Source: Eukaryota sp. TZLM1-RC
Lineage: Eukaryota > Metamonada: BaSk clade
NCBI GenBank assembly: GCA_040285825.1
Contig: JAUPSS010000003.1
Span: 2,852,001-2,916,000 of the forward strand
Direction of reading: 5' to 3'
DNA length: 64,000 nucleotides
A model generated the notes under the pieces. It was not told the DNA's origin, did not search any database, and was given only the letters and a program-made list of their open reading frames with translations. A program made the position numbers and the translations under genes. Of the stretch, positions 31,854 through 39,985 are shown one piece after another (the stretch's first letter is position 1; each line of letters starts with the position of its first letter).

Positions 31854-31920
31854 GGAAGCAGGGTCTGTGGTTAGTGGTGAGGAAGAGGGACCAGTCTCTT
31901 CCTCAAGGATCTTACCTTGA

Positions 31921-31935
31921 GCCGGGGACGACCCA
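31921..31935 (-). promoter_or_regulatory. possible primer-binding site of the Ty3-type element
   Basis: On the element strand tgggtcgtccccggc lies 8 nt inside the 5' LTR. It begins TGG, as expected for pairing with a tRNA 3' CCA end, but the tRNA is unknown and the offset is larger than usual. Confidence 0.35.
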
Positions 31936-31943
31936 ATATTTAT

Positions 31944-32089
31944 TGATTGTCTTTGCTCGTTAATGTTAATGTTACAGTAGAAAAGTAATGAAATTTATTA
32001 CGAAGAGGAATTGTATTCTCTCTTCTTAAGCTAATAGGCGGAATACTAATAACTAAACTATTAACTATAAATACTATTCAAGACTAACA
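31944..32089 (-). repeat. 5' LTR of the Ty3-type element
   Basis: 146 bp, matching 24767-24914 with a few differences. Next to it, ctat (32090-32093) is the target duplication. Confidence 0.85.
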
Positions 32090-33330
32090 CTATTCTTGAT
32101 CCAATTGAATAACCACACAAATTTTTGTGGTTGGGTTCACTTGCACAAAATGAGTGTTCAATTGGATCAACGGGAGGAGGCTCGTAGGTGTCATCAATTC
32201 TTCGACGTTGCCTAGGACGTACCTGTTGTTGAAGTCAGGAGTTTCGCTTTTGACTCTTGGCAGGTATATCGTGTGTTCCAGTGGCTCTGGTGGTCGCCAA
32301 TTCTCTGGCTGTGCAGCGATTTTGGTTTTTTTGGGCGCAAAGGAAAATGTGAAGCGGATTGAAACAGCATCTGAACTTATTGTGTAAGTCAGATACTTCT
32401 TTTTTCTGAAACAGGCAAACGGCCCCTTCAGCAAACAGTGGTTGGCATTAAAAGAGATAAAATGCTTTTCCAGTTTTTTTTACTAGAAAAGATAAACCAA
32501 GGAAAATAATTGGGGAATGGGCACACAGCATTTCTTCGCATGGTATCATACGCATTATTTTCCAGAAAGGGTAAGCTATTTAGCCCAGCAGTGAATATGT
32601 AGGTGGTGTTGTCTGGATTGAAATCAATATTGTCCAGCATCAACATAGTGTCAAAACGATGAGGGTCGACTACCTGCTGAGAAAATAGGTCCATTATGTA
32701 CTCATGGTGACCTTCATCATACCATGCGCGCAAAGAGTCAGGAATAGTGACTGCAGTCGTGTTCACCACTAATGAAGCATTTTTCATTGGACAAGGGCAC
32801 TCAAAGAAGGTAGCCATTGTCCGGAAGAAGTTCAGCTTCCAGAAGACAGAACCATCAATGAGTATTTGACAAAAGCTGTTCGCCATTTGCAGTGCGCGAA
32901 GGTTTGTACTGTCAGAGTGGAACCAATTGTCGGTTCCTTTCTGAAAGCCAATAGGAGGAAATGGCCAGTCAGATCGGAAAAAAACATTATAGAGTGCGCG
33001 GTACACTTCCATATGATTTTCGAAGGGACGTCTCACAGTCGGATGAGTTACCATGACAAAGTCTTGGCATTGGTACCAAAACTGTTGTTCATAAAACCAG
33101 GAAACCATTTTAGGATATTGGATGACGAACAGCTGTGCTGACCGGGCAGCAAGCACAGTGACAGTTCGAATATAGCGAAACTGTCTTTCCATTGAAACAA
33201 GAGCTGCATTAGAGAAGAACTGAGCAGCACTTGCTGGAACTGTCGTCTTGCTGTCGTTTTTTGGTTGCTCACGACGGTTAACCTCCCAGGGGAGTACACG
33301 CCCTCGACGTGGCAACTCTGGATTTGCCAT
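32090..33330 (-). pseudogene. Fanzor (TnpB-like) locus 4, N-terminal part
   Basis: A 300-codon frame from the ATG at 33330 overlaps a second frame (32090-32434) by a few bases. The second reads Y-T-I-S-S-D-A-V-S-I-R-F-T-F-S-F, which matches the TnpB/Fanzor 'TDG-x-S-V-x-F' block. A third frame from about 32225 reads P-P-V-D-P-I-E-H-S-F (RuvC-I-like, G replaced by I) and runs through the LTR insertion site into the C-terminal part at 24766 with no frame change. The first 300 residues are not recognised alone; their Fanzor identity rests on continuity. Confidence 0.65.
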
Positions 33331-33455
33331 TGGGAATGTCAGTCATCTACCAAGCTACAGTTGAAGTTGATCTTATGGACAGTTGAACCTATTTTTGTAA
33401 TAAATTGTGTAATAATTTGTGATAAATTTTCTTAAATGAACTTTTGAGATGATTT

Positions 33456-34368
33456 TTTTTGCGAAACCTTTTTATTCTAAACCTATAAATCAACATCTAA
33501 AAAATCCATCTCTCCCAAAACAAAAACACTAGATGCAACTGTCTCATAGTGAGATCCAAGAGAAAGCAAAGCATCAGAAACCATCTTCAACATCCCCTTA
33601 AATATAGAAAACACAATTCTATTTTGCCAAAACAATCTGTTGAAATTTCTCCCAGTTCTTCTCTTTACAATCATTTCAAAATCATCCAAAAAAACGTAAA
33701 GCATCTGGTGCAAGTGAACCAAAAAGGGAAAATACAAATGGATACAAATTGTATTTTGCATGCTGTAGACTGGCCAATTTGGACAAAGGTTCATTGTATT
33801 TTTTGAATTTAAGATTTTCAGCATTTGAAAGGGGATTATGAATTTCAGAATTAACAAGCCTTTCATTTGAGGCATTACAAGGATCAACAGACATTACATC
33901 CAATAAAATGAAGCTTCCATCTAATCCAGGTAATATGACATCACCTCTATTATTCTTATGAAAATCATTTTCAGCATCAAACAGATTTGACAACAGAGGT
34001 TCCAAGAAGGATTCAATTCTATGAGATTTACACATACAATATAACTGGTCTCTTACAGCATCATGAACCTTGCTTCTAAAAGTAATAAAATGTTTACAAT
34101 TTAACAAATGAGTAGTTGTAATTTCTCGAGAACATTTACAAATTAAATTATGAGGTAAATTATCAGGCCAGATAAAGGAACGAAATCTCATATTCAGAGT
34201 CCAAGCAGAATCGGATAAGAGAGTACCATAAACTTGTGGAATTGTTGTTACTAAGGCAGAAGAAGTACTGTCACACATATCTTGTAAAAGATTTGCAAAA
34301 GCGGGATTCTTTCTCTTGGCCAAGCCAAGTCTAACATCAAAATCCAAGCTTTCAAAAATCTTTGACAA
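33456..34368 (-). mobile_element. 5'-truncated family B copy
   Basis: Minus-strand copy with the family 3' UTR at the left and a 14-bp target duplication, ttttgagatgattt (33442-33455 and 34369-34382). The frame 33682-34368 is open from inside the linker region through the C-x-C..H..C and RGDV/LDV motifs, then shifts for the last ~80 codons (33483-33887). Confidence 0.85.
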
Positions 34369-34433
34369 TTTTGAGATGATTTAGATACATTAATCTAGAG
34401 GCTTGCAAACCAAAACCTTAATGAGAGAAAAAA

Positions 34434-35033
34434 ATGTCATGTCTTCCTTCAGATGACTCAGTTGAAGAACGATTGTGTGTTCTCTATGGCGGTGTCCATT
34501 GTCTCAATAGGATACATGACATAGTAACCCTCTACCCTGTTGAACTACAACCATCGATTGCTTCTTCTCTAACAATATCTGCTCTATACACAGTGTTTAT
34601 TGAGCCGTTTGAAAGATTTCGACGACTATACTCTTCTGAACTTCGACCTCGTAATCCAGGTTATGCACCACTCTCCCATCAGATTCAAATGTCTGTAGTG
34701 AAAGCATCAGGATACACCAACATATTCACTTCTGCTACCATTCAATCCATCCATGCAAACCTAAAGATGGCAGAAGTTCCAAGTTTCCTAGTACCAAGAA
34801 TCTTCAGAAATGCCATTTCACACAGCAATTATTCTTTTATATCTTGCAAACATGATCCAAACAACTTCTTGCTAGCCGACATGCTCCTTTGGAACGCTAT
34901 TCCACCATTAGACAAGGCAGATAAGTTGCAAATAGTGCGAGTTAATGTTAAGATTCTCTGGCAGTACGTGCTGGACTTTGGAAAGTGTGTTGAAGATGCA
35001 GTCAAACAAAGTGGGCTAGATATGGTAAGTTAG
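34434..35033 (+). CDS. unrecognised protein, possibly with a further exon
   Basis: A 199-codon frame with an ATG after an A-run. It is helical-looking, with conserved-type stretches such as H-C-L-N-R-I-H-D-I-V-T-L-Y-P and F-I-E-P-F-E-R-F-R-R-L-Y. It is not transposon-like, and no family was recognised. The last codons read D-M-V-S-stop, where ATG|GTAAGT makes a strong 5' splice site, so the stop may lie in an intron and the protein may continue. No downstream exon was identified. Confidence 0.55.
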   Translation: MSCLPSDDSVEERLCVLYGGVHCLNRIHDIVTLYPVELQPSIASSLTISALYTVFIEPFERFRRLYSSELRPRNPGYAPLSHQIQMSVVKASGYTNIFTSATIQSIHANLKMAEVPSFLVPRIFRNAISHSNYSFISCKHDPNNFLLADMLLWNAIPPLDKADKLQIVRVNVKILWQYVLDFGKCVEDAVKQSGLDMVS

Positions 35034-35252
35034 TTTTTTCGTGTGATTTTTAGTTTTCCAAAATATTTGTTTTTTTTGGGACCTTATTATTGATATTGAA
35101 TTTTATGTTTGGTTTCATTTATATCCATTATCTGCAATCATCTGATTCGGTTTTTTTTGTTTTGATGTTAGTTACCTATTCTTTAAGATACATTTGATTT
35201 ATGAATTAACATTTTTTATTAATAAGCACCTCATTCACTGTTGTCTTCTAGG

Positions 35253-35826
35253 GCTGGTAATGGATTGATGCTTACAATTGATCCAAATCCATCCATTATC
35301 CATCCAAATAAGTTTTAGTCCAGTTTTCATGGTGGTTGTACAGTTGCTTGATTCTAATATCGAAATCAATTTTGAGTGCCTTGAAATCCAAAATTCTCAC
35401 CAAAAGTTGTTAAATCAGAAATTTACATTACAAACACTACTTTGTACCACATGAACAAAGACATAATAAAGCTTCAACATCCTCTGGTGACAACCAATTC
35501 CAATAATCTGCTGTTATGTTACCAACTATAGAACAAAGTTGTTTGCACTGAAGAGAGAAAAAGACAGAGACAAGTCTAAGATTTTCCAATATGTTAATCT
35601 AAACTAAATTAACCCAAAAATTATTATAACTTTACGTTAGTGTTCATCAATTTTGAAACGAGCAGACTCAGACACTTGGAGGTTAAAAGTGCTGAATTAT
35701 TGGGTATCCATAGATGGACATAACCCTTGTACCAATGGATACTGACATTTGACATCCTTACTCAGTTAGATAGTGGACGAACGGATGGATGGATGCCGGG
35801 TGGATCGAATCCATTGCTAACCCTAC
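35253..35826. mobile_element. possible old non-autonomous hAT-like element
   Basis: Imperfect terminal inverted repeats: tagggctggtaatggat at the left and, as complement, tagggttagcaatggat at the right. Subterminal gatggatgg/ccatccat motifs lie inside both ends. No coding frame. I could not find a clean 8-bp duplication, so this is a pattern-based call. Confidence 0.45.
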
Positions 35827-36115
35827 AACCTCTTGTGTTGGTACTATGAGCGTCTGCATTGTTTAAAGTGAAATTTTAAAACAAATCAATCAAGATAATG
35901 ATTTAAACCAGAATCTTTATTTCTAATTAATGGCTTAAATACACAATTCAAAAGTTTTGGTATTCTTAACATTTATGCAATTCGATTGTGATGTGAAGAA
36001 AACTAAATTAAAATATAGTTTAATATTGAGGAAAAAAAGAAAAGAAGAATAAATGGTCAGAAATTGAAATAAATAAAATAAGTAAATACTTAACCCTAAA
36101 AAATTAATTTATCAA
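35827..36115. other. 3' flank of the LAMMER kinase gene, no gene seen
   Basis: AT-rich sequence between the possible hAT-like element and the kinase stop codon. It contains the likely 3' UTR of the minus-strand kinase. Confidence 0.4.
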
Positions 36116-37615
36116 TTAATCAATCAAAGATTCGCGAAGTTCCTTTTTTAGCATGCCTGCCCAGATGGGACCACGATTCGCATCGTCATTGGATACCCTT
36201 TCATTTGCTCGACATGAAACTTTTCCTTTATCTTTGGACTTCTCAGCTTTCTGATTAGTTCTTCGTTGTCGTTTCCTTTCCTTTGCTTCTTCTTCCAGCT
36301 TCTTGATATCTTTGAACCAAGGATGTAAATAACCCTCGTCAGCCGTCAGCCTTTTTTCAGGATGATACTCTAAGCATCTCTTTAACAGATCATAAAGCTC
36401 TACATCATCCCCACAAATGTCTTTTAGTTTTTGATTAGATTTAATAAAATTCAGCAATTTGGTACTTTTTTCTATATCTTTGCTTGCATATTCAGATGAC
36501 CTTGGGGAGCCATACCTGGTGATAAACGAAACATCTCGATCTTTGGTGATCTTTCGAACATTCATTCTAGAATTAAAATACCCCAAAACTTGCTCATTAC
36601 GATCTCTATTGTAAGAGTCCTCACTGAGAAACCTTCTCGGAATCTTCCGTTCCAACACAGCTTCAAACATTTGTAAATGCTCCCAATTAGAATGTGCAGG
36701 GAAAAGAATCTTTCCGCTTGCCAATTCTGCTAAAATACAGCCGGCAGCCCAAATGTCGACCGGGAAACTCCATTCAAGACCAAAAACAACTTCTGGAGGT
36801 CTGTACTGCCTGGTGCAACAGATAGAAGGTCGTCTGTCATATTCGGCAACAGCAGAACCAAAATCAATTATTTTAATGGCTAAATTCTTTGGTAATTCGT
36901 GTCGAGTTCCATCACTAAACAAAACTTCCTTCCGCTCTTCTTCAGCACAAAGAATGTTCTCGGGCTTCAAGTCAGTGTGTATGATCCTTCTGTCGTTGTG
37001 TAAAAAGTTGAGGCATCTGAATATTTGAAACCCTATCGTTTTAACACAATCTTTTTCCAAACCCCTACCTTTCAAAGAAGGGGTGCGGATGAGAGACAAT
37101 AGCGAGGGGCCACCCTTCTCGAAGGAGAGGCACACGTGTCCTTCATACACAAACCAACCGAGAAGGGTGATAGTGTGAAAATGATAAGATTTATGAGCAT
37201 AGAGATCCCGAAGGAAGCATTTCTCGTAAATGGCGGCCTCTGTGTAACGTTCGATGGCCCGGACAACCTTGATGGCAACATTGTACCGACGTTGTTTATC
37301 ATAGCATTCCAACACAGTACCAAATGTTCCTTGTCCCAACTTTTGGATCACAGTATAACGTTCAGTGAGTGACTGGCCAGGACGCACAATGAAATAGCCT
37401 TCATCATCACATACTGGGGATTGTGAGGGAGATATGGAAGAACAAGAAGATTCAATATCAGAGATAGGAATAGGTTGAGGTAGATCAGTAAAGTCCCTGT
37501 GACCACGTTTATATAGGGGGGATCCAGGTCGCCCAGTTGCAAGACGTGCTCCAGGCTTTGACCAAACGACAGGCTGTATCACTCTACGTGATTGTGGTGA
37601 ATCCCTGCCTGTCAT
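36116..37615 (-). CDS. LAMMER/CLK-family dual-specificity protein kinase
   Basis: Intact 499-residue kinase. The catalytic domain follows a ~80-residue basic, Ser-rich N-terminus: L-G-Q-G-T-F-G-T-V glycine loop, V-A-I-K-V-V lysine, I-H-T-D-L-K-P-E-N catalytic loop (Thr replaces Arg of HRD, as in CLKs), D-F-G-S-A-V, and R-Q-Y-R-P-P-E-V activation end. The family motif reads E-H-L-Q-M-F-E-A-V-L. LAMMER kinases phosphorylate SR splicing factors. A basic C-terminal tail (K-E-R-K-R-Q-R-R) looks like a nuclear localisation signal. No intron is needed. Confidence 0.9.
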   Translation of the reverse strand: MTGRDSPQSRRVIQPVVWSKPGARLATGRPGSPLYKRGHRDFTDLPQPIPISDIESSCSSISPSQSPVCDDEGYFIVRPGQSLTERYTVIQKLGQGTFGTVLECYDKQRRYNVAIKVVRAIERYTEAAIYEKCFLRDLYAHKSYHFHTITLLGWFVYEGHVCLSFEKGGPSLLSLIRTPSLKGRGLEKDCVKTIGFQIFRCLNFLHNDRRIIHTDLKPENILCAEEERKEVLFSDGTRHELPKNLAIKIIDFGSAVAEYDRRPSICCTRQYRPPEVVFGLEWSFPVDIWAAGCILAELASGKILFPAHSNWEHLQMFEAVLERKIPRRFLSEDSYNRDRNEQVLGYFNSRMNVRKITKDRDVSFITRYGSPRSSEYASKDIEKSTKLLNFIKSNQKLKDICGDDVELYDLLKRCLEYHPEKRLTADEGYLHPWFKDIKKLEEEAKERKRQRRTNQKAEKSKDKGKVSCRANERVSNDDANRGPIWAGMLKKELRESLID

Positions 37616-37699
37616 GAGAACGACAGGTTGGATAGGGTGAAGATCAAACTTTCATTTCCACAATTTTATTAATTCAATTTGCTACTATTCAATTTGTAT

Positions 37700-37837
37700 A
37701 ATTTATGGATTATTTTGTTTTTTTATCGAGTAAGTGCAGCAATGGCGAAAAAACAAGCAGACCAGGATTTTGTAGATGAAATCTTGGTTAATTGATTTTT
37801 GTCCCATTAGTTCTGATTTAATTTTATTGAGTGTTGT
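37700..37837 (+). pseudogene. family A-like 3'-end relic
   Basis: Divergent copy of the family A tail (K-Q-A-D-Q-D-F-V-D-E-I-L then TGA, followed by the 'tcccattagtt' 3' UTR). It forms the target of the next insertion. Confidence 0.6.
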
Positions 37838-37851
37838 AGTAGTTAAAGAAA

Positions 37852-38062
37852 CAATGAAAAGATTTGATATTTTTTTATGGCGTTCACGGATTCAATTTGC
37901 CATTATTAATAGATTACCTCGGTTTTTCAATCGAATAAGAGAAGCTTTTGCTAGACAGCAAGCAGATCAAGATTTTGTAGAGGAAATCTTGGTTCAATGA
38001 TAGTCGTCCCATTAATTATGAGTTAATTTAATTAAGTGTGCAAATTCAATAAATATTTATTC
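37852..38062 (+). mobile_element. 5'-truncated family A 3' end
   Basis: 211 bp with the last ~48 family A codons and the 3' UTR, ending 'gttcaataaata'-like. It is flanked by a perfect 14-bp duplication, agtagttaaagaaa (37838-37851 and 38063-38076), so the end without a long poly-A is the natural 3' end of family A. Confidence 0.85.
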
Positions 38063-38234
38063 AGTAGTTAAAGAAATTTGTTATTTTCACAAACCTTTAC
38101 AAAACTTTTTATGCATGAATAAATGACCATTTCGGTTACAAGACATCATAGGAAAAAAGTCGCAGCGGAGCATTAAGCACAGAGTGGAGTTTGGGAAATA
38201 ATGATAATTTTGAGATTTGATCAAAGGCAAAATT

Positions 38235-38304
38235 TCGCATACCGGGAATCGAACCCGGGTCTAGTATGTGAAAGACACTAATGCTAGCCACTACACCATA
38301 TGCG
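38235..38304 (-). tRNA. tRNA-Glu: tRNA-Glu (UUC)
   Basis: The minus strand folds as a tRNA. The acceptor CGCATAT pairs with GTATGCG, the D arm contains GTGTAGTGGCTAGCA, the anticodon loop is CTTTCAC with anticodon TTC, and the T arm is CCGGGTTCGATTCCCGG. No intron and no encoded CCA. Confidence 0.92.
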
Positions 38305-38346
38305 ATTTCTGTGATTATTTATAAAAAACGGAAGTGACCCCATTTC

Positions 38347-39497
38347 TTTTTTTTACCAAAATTTTAATTTTATTCAAAACCTATAAATCAACATCTAAAA
38401 AATCCATCTCTCCCAGAACAAAAACACTACATGCAACTCTCTCAAAGTGAGATCCAAGAGAAAGCAAACCATCAGAAACCATCTTCAACATACCCTTAAA
38501 AATAGAAAACACAATTCTATTTTGCCAAAACAATCTGTTGAAATTTCTGCCAGTTCTTCTCTTTTCAATCATTTCAAAATCATCCAAAAAACGTAAAGCA
38601 GTTGGTGAAAGTGAACCAAAAAGGGAAAATACAAAAGGATACAAATTGTATTTTGCATGCTGTAGACTGGCCAATTTGGACAAAGGTTCATTGTATTTTT
38701 TGAATTTAAAATTTTCAGCATTTGAAAGGGGATTATGAACTTCAGAATTAACTAGCCTTACATTTGAGGCATTACAAGGATCAACAGACATTACATCCCA
38801 TAAAATGAAACTTCCATCTAATCCAGGTAATATAACATCACCTCTATTATTCTTATGAAAATCATCTTCAGCATCAAACAGATTTGACAACAGAGGTTCC
38901 AAGAAGGATTCAATTCTATGAGATTTACACATACAATATAACTGGTCTCTCACAGCATCATGAACCTTGCTTCTAAAAGTAATAAAATGTTTACAATTTA
39001 ACAAATGAGTAGTTGTAATTTCTCGAGAACATTTACAAATTAAATTATGAGGTAAATTATCAGGCCAGATAAAGGAACGAAATCTCATATTCAGAGTCCA
39101 AGCAGAATCGGATAAGAGAGTACCATAAACTTGTGGAATTGTTGTTACTAAGGCAGAAGAAGTACTGTCACGCATATCTTGTAAAAGATTTGCAAAAGCG
39201 GGATTCTTTTTCTTGGCGAAGCCAAGTCTAACATCAAAATCCAAGCTTTCAAAAATCTTTGACAATTTTTGTTGAAGCTTTTTACAGCAAAACTGTAAAT
39301 TAAAAAGAGATCGGTTTGGAATTTCTTGAATTGATTGAGGAAAACATTTGGTCCAAATTTGTGGCGGCAATTTTTCAAGTTCATAAGATAACTCATACAA
39401 ATAGGGACTGCAATTGGGAACTAACAGATGAGAATCATCAGGAAATCTACGAGAAAATTCATAAATACAATTTTTGCCACCACCCAAGAAACACTGT
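38347..39497 (-). mobile_element. 5'-truncated family B copy
   Basis: Minus-strand copy with a T-run at the left and a 9-bp duplication ccccatttc (38338-38346 and 39498-39506). It keeps a 368-codon uninterrupted C-terminal frame (38381-39487) that covers the thumb/linker, C-x-C..H..C knuckle and RGDV/LDV endonuclease-like region. It is one of the least damaged copies of this half. Confidence 0.85.
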
Positions 39498-39506
39498 CCC
39501 CATTTC

Positions 39507-39985
39507 AGATGTTTCTTGTGTTTTTTTGTTTTTTATTCGGTTATTGACCCTTGTAATTCTTCTCTCGATGTTCGTTTTTTTCAAAATTTAATTCTGATGT
39601 CAACAATCTTCTTGCTGGGGAAAAATACAAAATTGCTGAATATGCGAGCCTATTTTCATCTGTGAATTAAAATTCTCATGCTCGACATAATTTATGTCCC
39701 TTTTGGTTTTCCTTTGCTCAGTTCTTTAGCTCAGACTGCTTTGGTATTCCTTGATGATCTCAGTGTAGAAAGGACATGAACAACTTACAATTGTGTTTAT
39801 TGGCAAAATAGAATTGTGTTTTCGATTAATAGGGGAATGCTGAAATACATTTATGATTCATAATCTTCCTTTGGTCGATTTATAGAACCATTGAATTGTT
39901 TTGAAAATCGATCCCCCATTTGAATAATTAGCTACACGTCTGATTGCTGTAGTAAAGCCAAGCAATTAAACCTGTTGGCATACGT
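39507..39985. other. no intact gene; possible old retrotransposon 3' end
   Basis: Stretches such as 'ttatgtcccttttggttttcctttgctcagttc' and 'tggcaaaatagaattgtgtttt' (39798-39820) resemble the family B C-terminus (F-S-L-F-G-S-L-A, W-Q-N-R-I-V-F). It is probably the worn tail of another non-LTR copy. No gene otherwise. Confidence 0.4.

Larger units (their letters stand above)
24767..32089 (-). mobile_element. Ty3-type (chromovirus-like) LTR retrotransposon, defective
   Basis: 7.3-kb element with short LTRs (24767-24914 and 31944-32089) that begin TGTTAG and end ATCA on the element strand. A 4-bp duplication, ctat, lies at 24763-24766 and 32090-32093. Gene order on the minus strand is gag, protease, RT, RNase H, integrase, chromodomain-like tail, as in Ty3 chromoviruses. 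A polypurine tract precedes the 3' LTR. Frames are broken in gag, by a stop in RT and before the chromodomain, so the copy is dead. The LTRs differ by a few substitutions and small indels, which implies a moderately old insertion. Confidence 0.88.

Noticed and set aside
28676-31963. Plus-strand frames across gag/pol
   Set aside because: Antisense shadows of the Ty3-type genes, with repetitive composition mirrored from Pro/Ser-rich gag.
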